From assembly GCA_016699695.1 (NCBI GenBank), contig CP065006.1, positions 3,038,001 to 3,102,000 on the forward strand: a DNA stretch of 64,000 nucleotides, given 5' to 3'. This DNA comes from Bacteroidota bacterium (lineage in GTDB: Bacteria; Bacteroidota; Bacteroidia; Bacteroidales; UBA10428). Positions within the stretch are counted from its first letter, which is position 1. Every line of letters begins with the position of its first letter. The position numbers and the translations under genes are program-made. Under the pieces are notes generated by a model. It ran no database searches. It saw only the letters and a list, made by a program, of their open reading frames with translations, and was not told the origin of the DNA. Shown one piece after another: positions 18,619 through 28,230 of the stretch.

Positions 18619-18963
18619 ATGGAAGAGCAAAATAATCAACAACAATTGTTCTACAAACAACCACTACCCAATGCCACAGCTGTATTGGTGTTAGGTATTT
18701 TGTCTATAGCGTTTTGCTGGTGCTATGGTATTCTGGGAATTATAATGGGAATTATTGCACTTGTCATCTCAACCAATCCACTGAAATTATATAAGGCAGA
18801 TCCGGAAAAGTGGTCGGGTTACCCCAACCTGCAGGCAGGCCGGGTTACAGCGATCGTTGGTCTCTCTTTATCAGCAATTTTTATCATTATCATATTAATT
18901 GCCTTGGCCACCACCGGGTTTAATTTTTCACCTGAATATTGGAAGCAATTTCAGCAATTTTAG
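18619..18963 (+). CDS. CCC-motif (DUF4190-like) small membrane protein, copy 2
   Basis: This 114-residue paralogue of the preceding gene starts 27 bases after its stop. It has the same two-hairpin layout, with VLVLGILSIAFCWCYGILG and AGRVTAIVGLSLSAIFI, and keeps two Cys at the motif. The N-terminus is Gln/Asn rich. A strong terminator follows 25 bases after the stop. Function is unknown. Confidence 0.75.
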   Translation: MEEQNNQQQLFYKQPLPNATAVLVLGILSIAFCWCYGILGIIMGIIALVISTNPLKLYKADPEKWSGYPNLQAGRVTAIVGLSLSAIFIIIILIALATTGFNFSPEYWKQFQQF

Positions 18964-18988
18964 GAATTTAAAAAATATCCAAATAAGA

Positions 18989-19018
18989 ATGCCCTGCCGC
19001 TAGGCAGGGCATTTTTTT
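18989..19018 (+). terminator. Strong terminator, probably bidirectional
   Basis: ATGCCCTGCC pairs perfectly with GGCAGGGCAT around the loop GCTA, then comes a run of seven T. It ends the DUF2752/CCC operon and lies about 40 bases beyond the stop of metF on the other strand, where an ATTCTTATTT tail follows, so it probably serves both. Confidence 0.9.
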
Positions 19019-19055
19019 GGCATTGCAAGGCTTTTAGAAAAATGCTGGCGAATAA

Positions 19056-19913
19056 TCAGAGCGATTCGAAAATTTCTACTGCTGCTCGCGATTTATTCAG
19101 GGTATAAAAATGAATTCCTGGTGCACCACCTGCCAGTAATTCGCGGCACTGTTGTATGGTATAGTCAACGCCAATCTGATAAGATTTGGATGGATTATCT
19201 TTGTATTCTTCCAGACTTAATGCCAACTCAACAGGAATTTTTGTGCCTGACATTTTGGTAAATCTTTCGATTTGCCTGAAAGTAGTTATTGGAATAATGC
19301 CTGGTATTATGCGCGAGTGAATTCCCAATTCCCGGGTTTTTTTTACAAAATCAAAGTAAAGCTTATTATTGAAAAAGAGCTGTGTAATTAAAAAATCGGC
19401 TCCAGCATCGACTTTGGTTTTAAGGTTCGCCAAATCTTCTTCCATCGAAGAGGCTTCGGGATGTTTTTCCAAATAGCAGGCACCTGCTTTCACAAAATCG
19501 TAGTGCTCATCCACAAAGGCTATCAGTTCGCTGGCATGGCGAAAACCATCGGCGGGTGCATTGAAATGTGCTTCATTTTTAGGAGGGTCACCACGCAGTA
19601 GCATCAGGTTCTCGATGTGTATCGATTGCAGGTAATTTAAATCTTCTACTACTTTCTGTCGGGAAGCATTGACACAAGTATAATGCGCCACGGTGGTAAG
19701 CCCTATTTTATTTTGAAGATAATCAACCAGGTCGAAAGTTTTATGCTGATCGGACCCGCCGGCACCGTAGGTAACGGTTACAAACGAAGGAGAAAGGCGC
19801 ATAAGTTGCCCCACATTGATGCCAAAATCTACGGCAGAGATTTCATCCTTGGGTGGAAAGAATTCAAAGGAAAAGGACCGGTCCTGAGATAAGAATAAGT
19901 CTGTAATCTTCAT
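19056..19913 (-). CDS. metF: 5,10-methylenetetrahydrofolate reductase
   Basis: This 285-residue flavoenzyme reduces methylene-THF to methyl-THF, the methyl donor for MetH. It opens with the family sequence FSFEFFPPKDE and contains VTYGAGGS, LMLLRGDPP (NAD/folate region) and ITQLFFNN. It ends near GGAPGIHFYTLN. Length is close to that of E. coli MetF. It starts 35 bases after metH on the same strand, giving a metH-metF operon that covers methyl-group supply and use. Confidence 0.95.
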   Translation of the reverse strand: MKITDLFLSQDRSFSFEFFPPKDEISAVDFGINVGQLMRLSPSFVTVTYGAGGSDQHKTFDLVDYLQNKIGLTTVAHYTCVNASRQKVVEDLNYLQSIHIENLMLLRGDPPKNEAHFNAPADGFRHASELIAFVDEHYDFVKAGACYLEKHPEASSMEEDLANLKTKVDAGADFLITQLFFNNKLYFDFVKKTRELGIHSRIIPGIIPITTFRQIERFTKMSGTKIPVELALSLEEYKDNPSKSYQIGVDYTIQQCRELLAGGAPGIHFYTLNKSRAAVEIFESL

Positions 19914-19948
19914 AATGTGTAATCGATGGGCTTGGTGTCTAGGTTAGT

Positions 19949-22900
19949 CTATAAATAATTTAGTTCGGTTGCCAGCCATTTTTCTACAGTATTGGCCGAA
20001 ACTCCTTTTCTTTGCGCGTAATCCTGCACCTGGTCGGATGATATTTTGCTTACATAAAAGTATTTCGATTGAGGATTAGCAAAGATCAAGCCGCTAACCG
20101 AGGCTGCCGGCACCATCGAAAAACTCTCTGTGAGGTGTATGCCACTGCCTTCGGCATGCAGCAGATTGAAGAGGGTTTCTTTTTCGGAATGGTCGGGACA
20201 TGCCGGGTAACCATGCGCTGGCCTGATACCCTGGTACTTCTCAAGTAAAAGATCATCAAGGCTTAGGTTTTCATCCTTGGAGTATCCCCACCATTCTATT
20301 CTCACCTTCAGATGAACCAACTCTGTAAAGGCTTCGGCCAGCCTGTCGGCAAGTGCTTTTACCATAATGCTGTTGTAATCGTCGTGGGTGGCTTCAAACT
20401 TTTTCACCATTTGATCGACACCTATGCCCGCAGTAAGGGCAAAAGCACCGATGTAATCGATTACGCCCGATTCTTTTGGGGCAATAAAGTCAGAAAGGCA
20501 AAGGTTTGGCTGCCCGGCTTCCTTTTTTACCTGGTTGCGCAGGTTGCGGAAAACTGCAAGAGTTTTACTGCGCGATTCGTCGGCGTACACTTCAATGTCG
20601 TCGCCCACTGAGTTGGCCGGGAAGAATCCAACCACTCCATTGGCCCGAATAAGATTGCCGGCAATTATTTCATCGAGCAATTTGTTGACATCGTCGAAGA
20701 GTTTGCGGGCCTCGCTACCATAGCGCGCATCGTGAAGTATCTCGGGGTATTTGCCTCTTAATTGCCACACGACAAAGAAGAATACCCAATTGATGTATTC
20801 CTTAATTTCGGTAAGAGGGTAATCGACATAATTTTTTGTGCCCAAAAATGCTGGTTTTACAGGTCTATTTGCCTGCCAATTGATGCGGAGCCGGTTTTTC
20901 CTTGCTTCCTCAATACTTACAAATTCCATTTTTGAACTGGCACTTGCATAGGTTTTTTGTAACTCGATATACTCTTCGCGTATTTGATTTACAAAGCTGT
21001 CTTTATTCTCTTTCGATAATAACTGATTAACCACTCCAACGCTTTTCGAGGCATCTTTGACGTGAACAACGGGGGCCCCTGTGTGTGGGCTTATTTTTAT
21101 GGCTGTATGTATTTTCGAAGTTGTTGCCCCTCCAATGAGCAGCGGCTTGTCGATGCCTTGTTTTTCCATCTCGCGGGCAAAATCGCTCATAATTTCAAGC
21201 GATGGAGTAATCAGTCCGCTTAAGCCAATAATGTCGACATTCTTCTCACGCGCAACCTGAATTATTTTTTCTGTAGGCACCATCACACCAAGGTCGATAA
21301 TTTCGTAGTTGTTACAAGCCAGCACAACGCCTACAATGTTTTTACCTATGTCGTGCACATCTCCTTTCACAGTGGCCAGTAGAATTTTGCCAATAGTTCC
21401 ATTGCCCTCGCCATCGCTTATTTTTTCTTCTTCAATGTATGGCAGAAGGGTTGCTACGGCGCGTTTCATTACCCGGGCACTTTTTACAACCTGTGGCAGA
21501 AACATTTTACCAGAACCAAACAAGTCACCTACCACACCCATGCCATCCATCAGAGGGCCTTCGATAATATGTAAGGCTCGTTGGTATTTAGGACGGGCTT
21601 CCAGTACATCGGCTTCGATGTAATCTGCTATCCCTTTTACAAGGGCATAACTTAACCTTTCCTCCACTGGTTTTTCGCGCCAGGCATCAGTTTTGGCTTC
21701 CTTTTTATCGGTTTGTTTTACGGTTTCGGCAAATTCAACCAACCTCTCGGTGGCATCGCTCCGGCGATTAAGAATTACATCTTCAACCAATTCCAATAAT
21801 TCTTTTGGAATATTGTCATACACTTCAAGCAGGGCCGGATTTACAATACCCATATCCATTCCGGCACGCGTACAATGGTATAAAAATGCCGAGTGCATGG
21901 CCTCGCGTACCGTGTTGTTTCCTCTGAACGAAAAGGATAAGTTACTTACCCCACCGCTCACTTTGGCGTAGGGAAGGTTTTCTTTAATCCATCGGGTTGC
22001 ATTGATAAAATCTACTGCATAGTTGTTATGTTCTTCAATTCCTGTGGCTATGGCCAGAATGTTGGGGTCGAAAATAATGTTCTCCGGTTGAAAACCTATT
22101 TTCGAAGTCAGGAGTTTGTAAGCGCGCTGGCAAATTTCTATTTTACGTTCAAAACTATCGGCCTGTCCTTGTTCATCGAAGGCCATTACTACCACAGCTG
22201 CGCCGTAAAGTTTAATTTTTTCAGCCTGCTGGAGAAAGCTTTCTTCGCCTTCTTTTAACGAAATGGAGTTGACGATGCATTTTCCCTGAACGCATTTCAA
22301 GCCTGCTTCGATTACCGACCATTTCGAGGAATCTATCATTACAGGAACACGGGCAATTTCGGGTTCGGTCATTACCAGGTGAAGGAATTTTACCATGGCA
22401 TATTCGGCATCGATCATGGCATCGTCCATGCAAATGTCGATAATTTGGGCTCCTCCCTCAACCTGCTCACGGGCTACTGTAAGTGCCTGGTCGTATTTTT
22501 CTTCTTTAATGAGCCGCGCAAAGGCTTTAGAGCCGGCTACATTGGTGCGTTCGCCTATGTTAATGAAGTTGCTCTCGGGACTTATGGTAAGGGGTTCAAG
22601 ACCGCTGAGTCGGGTTTTTGGTTCAATAAGCGGAATTTTTCGGTTGTTGTGTTTTTCGATAATTTTTGCGAAAGCCCGGATATGATCCGGTGTAGTCCCG
22701 CAGCATCCTCCAATGATGTTGGCATTACCTCCGGTAAGCAGTTTTTCCAATTCAAGAGCCATGTGGTCGGGAGTTTCGTCATAGCCACCAAACTGGTTGG
22801 GGAGACCTGCATTCGGGTGTGCACTGATATTAAAAGGGGCTTTCCTGCTCAATTCCTCGATATAGGGCCTCATATCTGCCGCCCCCAATGCGCAATTTAA

Positions 22901-23629
22901 TCCCACACTTAATAGCTTGATGTGTGAGATGGAATTTAAAAAAGCCTCCACGGTTTGTCCGGAAAGGGTACGTCCACTGGCATCGGTAATGGTTCCGGAA
23001 ACCATAATGGGGAGTTCAGTATTTTTCTCCTTGTAAACCTCGCTGATAGCAAAAAGAGCTGCTTTGGCGTTCAGTGTGTCAAATACCGTTTCTACCATCA
23101 GAATGTCCGAGCCTCCATCAATGAGACCATGCACTTCTTCGGCATAGGCGGCTACCATCTCGTCGAAACTAACCGCCCTGTAACCCGGATCATTTACATC
23201 AGGCGACATAGAAGCAGTCTTGTTGGTAGGCCCGATGGAACCAACCACAAATCTAGGTTTTTTAGGATTTTTTATGGTAAAGCGGTCGGCTGCTTCGCGG
23301 GCTATTTTTGCCGATTGGTAGTTTAGTTCGTAACAGATTTCTTCGAGGGCATAGTCGGCTTGAGAAATTCTGTTCGCGTTAAAGGTATTGGTTTCAATAA
23401 GGTCCGATCCTGCTTCGAGGTAGCGCTCGTGTATCTCAATAATTATCTCTGGCTTGGTAATGGATAGCAAGTCGTTGTTTCCTTTTAAATCGATGGCAGT
23501 ATTCTTAAATCTCTCGCCACGGTAATCTTCTTCGGATAAATTGTATTGCTGAATAAGGCTTCCCATGGCTCCATCGAGCAACAAAACCCTTTCCTTTAAT
23601 GCTATATTTAGTAGTTCCTGTCTGTTCAT
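19949..23629 (-). CDS. metH: Cobalamin-dependent methionine synthase
   Basis: This 1226-residue enzyme transfers the methyl group of methyl-THF to homocysteine through cobalamin. All modules are present: homocysteine/zinc domain (about 1-330, with GLNCALG and GGCCGTTPDH supplying zinc cysteines), pterin domain (about 345-610, INIGERTNVAGSK), cap, B12 domain with DVHDIGKNIVG (His near 758), and the reactivation domain (about 900-1226, RPAHGYPACPDHSEK). It needs B12. TATTTTTG at 23660-23653 could be the -7 box, giving a short leader. No cobalamin or SAM riboswitch consensus was recognised upstream. Confidence 0.97.
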   Translation of the reverse strand: MNRQELLNIALKERVLLLDGAMGSLIQQYNLSEEDYRGERFKNTAIDLKGNNDLLSITKPEIIIEIHERYLEAGSDLIETNTFNANRISQADYALEEICYELNYQSAKIAREAADRFTIKNPKKPRFVVGSIGPTNKTASMSPDVNDPGYRAVSFDEMVAAYAEEVHGLIDGGSDILMVETVFDTLNAKAALFAISEVYKEKNTELPIMVSGTITDASGRTLSGQTVEAFLNSISHIKLLSVGLNCALGAADMRPYIEELSRKAPFNISAHPNAGLPNQFGGYDETPDHMALELEKLLTGGNANIIGGCCGTTPDHIRAFAKIIEKHNNRKIPLIEPKTRLSGLEPLTISPESNFINIGERTNVAGSKAFARLIKEEKYDQALTVAREQVEGGAQIIDICMDDAMIDAEYAMVKFLHLVMTEPEIARVPVMIDSSKWSVIEAGLKCVQGKCIVNSISLKEGEESFLQQAEKIKLYGAAVVVMAFDEQGQADSFERKIEICQRAYKLLTSKIGFQPENIIFDPNILAIATGIEEHNNYAVDFINATRWIKENLPYAKVSGGVSNLSFSFRGNNTVREAMHSAFLYHCTRAGMDMGIVNPALLEVYDNIPKELLELVEDVILNRRSDATERLVEFAETVKQTDKKEAKTDAWREKPVEERLSYALVKGIADYIEADVLEARPKYQRALHIIEGPLMDGMGVVGDLFGSGKMFLPQVVKSARVMKRAVATLLPYIEEEKISDGEGNGTIGKILLATVKGDVHDIGKNIVGVVLACNNYEIIDLGVMVPTEKIIQVAREKNVDIIGLSGLITPSLEIMSDFAREMEKQGIDKPLLIGGATTSKIHTAIKISPHTGAPVVHVKDASKSVGVVNQLLSKENKDSFVNQIREEYIELQKTYASASSKMEFVSIEEARKNRLRINWQANRPVKPAFLGTKNYVDYPLTEIKEYINWVFFFVVWQLRGKYPEILHDARYGSEARKLFDDVNKLLDEIIAGNLIRANGVVGFFPANSVGDDIEVYADESRSKTLAVFRNLRNQVKKEAGQPNLCLSDFIAPKESGVIDYIGAFALTAGIGVDQMVKKFEATHDDYNSIMVKALADRLAEAFTELVHLKVRIEWWGYSKDENLSLDDLLLEKYQGIRPAHGYPACPDHSEKETLFNLLHAEGSGIHLTESFSMVPAASVSGLIFANPQSKYFYVSKISSDQVQDYAQRKGVSANTVEKWLATELNYL

Positions 23630-24037
23630 TCAGTTTTCGCGTGTTTAGATTGCAAAAATATGAGATTTATCAACATTCACTGCCATAAATGTTCATATTC
23701 GATTTAAATCTGGTAGTTACCTGAAAAATTAAATAAATAGGCTTTATCACTAGTAAGATAGATACTGCTTGTATTAATATTAACATCAAACATTTATTCT
23801 TTCTATACTCTCATGAACTTTTTACTTGCCAGGTTGGAACCGCGCGGAGTTCATCCCCATTAGGGGAAAGAGGGGTGAGCGTGGGCAGGATTAAAACAAG
23901 CCTGTAACTGGTATAATAAAGGCTATCATTAATATTTTTAAGTCTTTGCAAAAAATGCTTCAACCCGTAGCATAATTCTGGTTTTTCGCTTCAATTATAG
24001 CATGTTGTAAAGCGAACCATTTGGCTCATTGCATTTA
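23630..24037. other. Gene-free stretch between the acyl-CoA ligase and metH
   Basis: This holds about 400 bases with no credible gene. Most is AT-rich. The part from about 23826 to 23915 is clearly richer in GC and folds: the perfect palindrome CCGCGCGG at 23840-23847 and CCCC-ATTA-GGGG at 23855-23866, followed by a purine-rich GGGGAAAGAGGGG. It could be a dispersed intergenic repeat of the short CCCC/GGGG kind seen in Bacteroidota, or an RNA. The part near metH carries only the likely -7 box. Confidence 0.4.
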
Positions 24038-25942
24038 TTAGGATAGAATTTTCCTGAGGCTTTCGATGTTTTTGCTGTTGTGAATTTTTTTTGCCTCGGG
24101 GGTATATAAAAACTCAATTCGTTCGGCATACCGTTCAGTAATTTTAGGCCTCACCATTTTTAAGGTACTGTTCAGCAATTGATTTTCTTCGGTAAATGCC
24201 TGGTCGAGAATGCCGATGGCAGCTGGTAACCAGCGTTGCGGGAACATATCTTCGAAGTGACCTCCGGTGCGGAAGGCATTAATTTCTTTCTCAATGGTTT
24301 TTAAAAGATGTTCTTGCCCATGGGAGTCACTTACATCGATATGATGTTGCCGGGCATACCGTTTTAAGGCCTCTGTATTTACTACCATCAAGCACACGGT
24401 ATAAGGCTTCTGGTTGTTATACAACATACATTGTTCGATCAGGGGCGAGTGGTCGGTAAGTGCTTCTTCAATGCCTTCGGGACTGAACTTTTCACCATCA
24501 TCCGCAATCAGAAGGCTTTTTGAGCGACCCAATACGTAAAGAAAACCATCGGAATCGAAATAGCCGAGGTCACCTGTATAGAGCCATTCGCCTTTTAATG
24601 CTTCCGCCGTTGCTGCCGGATTGTTCCAATAACCTTTCATTACATTTTCGCCCCGAACCACTATTTCTCCTTTTTGCCCCACAGGCATTTGGTTGCCGTC
24701 TTCGTCATAAATTTTTACATCCATAAAGTCCGCAATGGCCCCTGAGGAGCCCATTTTGTGTTTCGAATGACTATTGGACGAAATTACCGGTGCAGCTTCG
24801 CTTAAGCCATAACCCTGGAACATGGGAATACCAATGGCATAAAAGAACCGCTGTAATTCAATGTCGAGAAGGGCACCGCCGCCAACAAAAAACTCAAGCT
24901 TACCACCAAATCCTTCCCGTATTTTCTTAAAAAGAATTTTATCGTAAAGTTTCACAAAGGGGAACAGCAGTTTTCTCAGAGCTTTTCCTTTGTTCCAACC
25001 ATTTCCGTTATAGGCATAAGCAAAAAATAGCGAGTTTTTAAATAGAGCATTCACTAACGGGCCTTTTGACCGTATACCATTCTCAATATTTTTCCGGAAA
25101 TTTTTAGCCAAGGCAGGAACACTTAACAGAAAAACAGGCTTGGTTTCTTTAATGTTAATGGGTATATTTTTAAGAGTATCCATGGGTGTTTTACCCAAAT
25201 CAATGCAGGCCAGGCTGGCACCGTTTTTCATGAGGGTGTAGATTCCACAGGTGTGGGCAAAGGCATGGTCCCATGGCAGAATGAGCAGGGTAGAATACCA
25301 TTCCGGTACGGGCATCAGGGTGTTTGATTGTTCTACATTGGCTGTATAGTTTCGATGAGAAAGAATAATTCCTTTCGGATCGGCCGTTGTGCCAGAAGTA
25401 TAACAGATATTGGCATAATCATCTTCCTTAACGGAATGAATGCGTGCTTTAAAATCCGGTTCTTTGTTTTCGAGAAACACCTTACCGTTCGAAAGAATGG
25501 TATCGATGCCAATTATTCCATTATCGATGCTGAGTGGTGCATCGAGAAGTATTATTTTCTCAACAGTGGTGATTTTATCTCTTACCGCAAGCACTTTATC
25601 AAGTTGTCGGTTGGTGGTGATGATGTACCTTGAACCACTGTGATTCAACCTGAACATTACCTCTTCGGGGCTAAGTTTTACGGAGAGAGGTACATTCACA
25701 GCGCAGTTATAAACAACCCCTAATTCGGCAGTAATCCAATCCAGTCGCCCTTCTGCAAGTAACGACACACGGTCGCCGGGGTTTAAACCCATTTGCTGCA
25801 GTCCGGCTGCAAACCAATGTACCCTTTCTTTTACCTGCTTATATGTGTAAGCCTTGTAAACATTCTCTTCTTTCTGATATACATAAGGATTATCTGCGAA
25901 TTTGGCAGCACTTTCTTCAAATAAACTCACCAGGGTTCTCAT
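24038..25942 (-). CDS. Long-chain fatty-acid--CoA ligase (FAA1-type AMP-binding protein)
   Basis: This 634-residue ANL enzyme activates long-chain fatty acids to acyl-CoA. Motifs are CYTSGTTADPKGIILSH near 180, GYGLSEAAPVIS, GEWLYTGDLGYFDSDGFLY and a late GRSKSLLIADDGEKFSPE. The size and the N-terminal ETKPVFLLSVP block fit the FAA1 group rather than the shorter acetyl-CoA synthetases. No signal or membrane span is present, so it is cytoplasmic or peripheral. It is co-directional with metH but about 400 bases away, so transcription is probably separate. It is a different subtype from the ligase at the window start. Confidence 0.9.
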   Translation of the reverse strand: MRTLVSLFEESAAKFADNPYVYQKEENVYKAYTYKQVKERVHWFAAGLQQMGLNPGDRVSLLAEGRLDWITAELGVVYNCAVNVPLSVKLSPEEVMFRLNHSGSRYIITTNRQLDKVLAVRDKITTVEKIILLDAPLSIDNGIIGIDTILSNGKVFLENKEPDFKARIHSVKEDDYANICYTSGTTADPKGIILSHRNYTANVEQSNTLMPVPEWYSTLLILPWDHAFAHTCGIYTLMKNGASLACIDLGKTPMDTLKNIPINIKETKPVFLLSVPALAKNFRKNIENGIRSKGPLVNALFKNSLFFAYAYNGNGWNKGKALRKLLFPFVKLYDKILFKKIREGFGGKLEFFVGGGALLDIELQRFFYAIGIPMFQGYGLSEAAPVISSNSHSKHKMGSSGAIADFMDVKIYDEDGNQMPVGQKGEIVVRGENVMKGYWNNPAATAEALKGEWLYTGDLGYFDSDGFLYVLGRSKSLLIADDGEKFSPEGIEEALTDHSPLIEQCMLYNNQKPYTVCLMVVNTEALKRYARQHHIDVSDSHGQEHLLKTIEKEINAFRTGGHFEDMFPQRWLPAAIGILDQAFTEENQLLNSTLKMVRPKITERYAERIEFLYTPEAKKIHNSKNIESLRKILS

Positions 25943-26102
25943 GCAAATTGAATTTGATAATAACCAAATATAATAAGCTTTTACAAGATAAGTTCTGTTG
26001 GCTTCTTTTTAAAAAGTAGTTTGTGCAGGATGTTGCACATACTTGATGCGAAATAAAAAGGCTGAAATGTATTCAGAAAAATTCTTTAAACAAGAGTTCC
26101 CC

Positions 26103-26534
26103 TTAGACAATTTGATTGATTTTGGAAGATTGTGAACTCTTCTTTTCGGCATATTCATGGAAACATTGATCCATGCATTCGAAGAGTGCATCTATATTAA
26201 GCGGTTTGACAAAAAAAGCATTGGCACCTAACTCCAGACTCATTTCCTGTTCATTGTTCCACGAATTGGCGGTTTGCATAATTACTGGAATATCGCTGCA
26301 ATAAGCACGTGCATGTTTGAGGACATCAAGGCCGTTTAATTCGGGAAGTTGCAAATCGAGAAGTACGATGTCAATGCCCGAATGGTTCACCATTTTTTCA
26401 TAAGCCTCAATACCATCTTTCGCCCATACGATCTTTATGCCGGTTCTTTTTTCCAGTAATAATTGCAGATACCTGAAGTTTATCGGATCATCTTCGGCAA
26501 CGAGGACAGTTTTATTGTGCCAATTAAATTGCAT
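26103..26534 (-). CDS. Single-domain response regulator (REC only)
   Basis: This 143-residue protein is little more than a receiver domain. It has the acidic pair EDD at 14-16, the phospho-acceptor Asp60 in VLLDLQLPELNG, Thr88 and Lys110 in FVKPLN. There is no output domain, so it would act by protein contact or as a phosphorelay shuttle. No kinase is adjacent. Its sequence is close in style to the second REC of the hybrid kinase at 34826-36532, so that relay is a possible partner; this is inference. Confidence 0.88.
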   Translation of the reverse strand: MQFNWHNKTVLVAEDDPINFRYLQLLLEKRTGIKIVWAKDGIEAYEKMVNHSGIDIVLLDLQLPELNGLDVLKHARAYCSDIPVIMQTANSWNNEQEMSLELGANAFFVKPLNIDALFECMDQCFHEYAEKKSSQSSKINQIV

Positions 26535-26864
26535 ACGATTGGGTTTGGTATAGGTTGCTTTTACTCTTTACGGCAAAACTAATAAAAGGATGTTTTTTAT
26601 TGATGAACCCATAAACTTGGTAAGGCAAAACACTTATTCATGATGACAAATATCATTCAAATATAATGTTACTATTCAATAATCCCATTTTCAATTGAAA
26701 GTTGTACTAAAAAACTATTCAGTAATCTTTTTTGTCTTGCGTCAATCTGTCTTGATAGGTATGAATTGATGGTTTTATGTAAAATTCATCACCATTCGTT
26801 GATTATTATTGATATTGGACATAGCGAATCGTAACTTTATTCAACAAATAATATTTCGAAGAAT
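26535..26864. other. Gene-free stretch between divergent genes
   Basis: This AT-rich region of about 330 bases lies between the response regulator (minus) and a lipoprotein gene (plus). It must hold both promoters, but I see no clear box pair, strong hairpin, tRNA or repeat in it. Confidence 0.5.
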
Positions 26865-27389
26865 ATGAAAAAAAGCCGTAATTACTTGTTTTCAATGCTT
26901 ATCCTCTCTCTGACAGCGATAAGTTGCGATGAACTGATTGACCAATTGAACCTCGATTTTACTGTTGGTCCACATAGGGTTGAATTTACTATCGAACCTG
27001 CCAACCAGGGCGATATTTTTAACGAGTTCGATGTTTACATTCACGAGCTAACCGAAGAGGTTGAGGCAAAGGGTGGAAAGATGGATCAGCTCGACAAGGT
27101 GAGTTTAAAAAGTGCTACCATTAGTATTGTATCTGGCGCACCTAATTTTAATGCATTCGAATCCTTCGATGTATTCATCAAAACGCCATTAAAGGCTGAG
27201 AAGAAAATTGCATCGATGGAAAGTGTTCCAATGGATGTAACCAGCATCGTACCTGTTGTTATTTCTGACAACCTGAAGGATTTTATGCTGGAAGATGAAT
27301 ACACCATTGTGCTCAAAGGTGTTCTGCGCGAGACCATTACTCAGAATGTAAACCTCGAAGCGGAGATTTATTTTGATATAAACCTTTAG
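26865..27389 (+). CDS. Hypothetical lipoprotein
   Basis: This 174-residue predicted lipoprotein has a signal peptide with lipobox LTAISC (Cys21). The mature part is acidic and predicted mostly beta, with alternating hydrophobic residues and a terminal VNLEAEIYFDINL strand. No family is recognised. It probably sits in the outer membrane or periplasm. It is followed by about 85 bases before a strong hairpin that may end its transcript. Confidence 0.65.
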   Translation: MKKSRNYLFSMLILSLTAISCDELIDQLNLDFTVGPHRVEFTIEPANQGDIFNEFDVYIHELTEEVEAKGGKMDQLDKVSLKSATISIVSGAPNFNAFESFDVFIKTPLKAEKKIASMESVPMDVTSIVPVVISDNLKDFMLEDEYTIVLKGVLRETITQNVNLEAEIYFDINL

Positions 27390-27473
27390 CAAGGAGGCAC
27401 ATTTATGGGTTTGCCCATCAAGACAGACTCAAAAAGGCAAAATTGTTGTAATGCAAAATTCTTAACTTTTATT

Positions 27474-27500
27474 CACTACTGAGAACTATTCTCAGTAGTG
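27474..27500. repeat. Perfect 12-bp inverted repeat (hairpin)
   Basis: CACTACTGAGAA and TTCTCAGTAGTG are separated by only 3 bases. No T-run follows on the plus strand, so it is a weak terminator at best. It sits just ahead of the redoxin start and could be an operator or mRNA stem. Confidence 0.75.
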
Positions 27501-27506
27501 CTTGTT

Positions 27507-27540
27507 ATGCCATGGTATCAAATTAAAAATGCCATGGCAT
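27507..27540 (+). promoter_or_regulatory. Start-codon-masking hairpin of the redoxin gene
   Basis: ATGCCATGG (27507-27515) can pair with CCATGGCAT (27532-27540), nine pairs around a 16-base loop. Both candidate ATG starts of the redoxin gene lie in the stem, so folding would hide them from ribosomes. The effect on translation is inferred. Confidence 0.4.
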
Positions 27541-28115
27541 TTACTATATCTATTGGCAGCAATGCCCCCGATTTCTTATTGACTGCCACCGACGGCAGAG
27601 AATACAGCCTCGATAGTTTTGTGCAAAACATGTTCCTTGTAATTTTCTTTACCTGCAACCATTGTCCTTATGTTCTAGGTTCCGACGAAATAACGCGTTT
27701 AACAGCATTGAAATTTGCCTCTTCGGGTGTAAGGTTTGTAGCCATTAATAGCAACAGTGCTAATACCTATACCGAGGATGACTTCAAACACATGGTGGAT
27801 CGTATGAACGAGTTTAAATTTCCGTGGGTTTATCTGCATGATTCGACACAAGAAATAGCTATGGCTTACGGCGCTCTTCGAACACCTCATTTTTTTGTTT
27901 TTGATCAGGCGCGCAGGTTGGTCTATACAGGGCGTGCGGTGGATAGTCCACGCGATGCTGCGCAAATAAAAATCAATAACCTCGAACAGGTTTTAGAAGA
28001 GTTAGTTCAGGGAAAGAAATTGAGTGTAACAGCCACTAATCCAATTGGATGCAATGTAAAGTGGGAAGGAAAAGACAAGCACTGGATGCCAGCCGATGCC
28101 TGCGATTTAGTTTAA
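27534..28115 (+). CDS. Thioredoxin-fold redoxin (AhpC/TSA-like)
   Basis: This protein of about 193 residues belongs to the peroxiredoxin/thioredoxin fold. From the preferred start it reads MAFTISIGSNAPDFLL, with FFTCNHCPYV carrying a CxxC pair (near Cys42 and Cys45), and GALRTPHFFVFD supplying the cis-Pro loop. The start is uncertain: GTG at 27498, ATG at 27507 and ATG at 27534 are all in frame. I prefer the last because homology to the fold begins there. No signal peptide is seen, so a cytoplasmic redox protein is likely. The C-terminus ends with NPIGCNVKWEGKDKHW, typical of this subfamily. Confidence 0.82.
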   Translation: MAFTISIGSNAPDFLLTATDGREYSLDSFVQNMFLVIFFTCNHCPYVLGSDEITRLTALKFASSGVRFVAINSNSANTYTEDDFKHMVDRMNEFKFPWVYLHDSTQEIAMAYGALRTPHFFVFDQARRLVYTGRAVDSPRDAAQIKINNLEQVLEELVQGKKLSVTATNPIGCNVKWEGKDKHWMPADACDLV

Positions 28116-28230
28116 TTGCATTATTCAATGATCAGTAAATCAGGTGCGAAGGTTAATAAATATTTTTTATTTAAAATTATTGCTTTCTAAAAATGTTTAG
28201 ATTTGTCTTGATAACCAATACAAAGCTGCA

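Noticed and set aside
22379..22900. 173-codon frame on the plus strand inside metH
   Set aside because: It is antisense to conserved MetH domains, with low-complexity composition typical of a shadow frame.
23630..23900. SAM or cobalamin riboswitch upstream of metH
   Set aside because: No S-box or B12-box consensus could be found on the minus strand; the GC-rich island has another layout.
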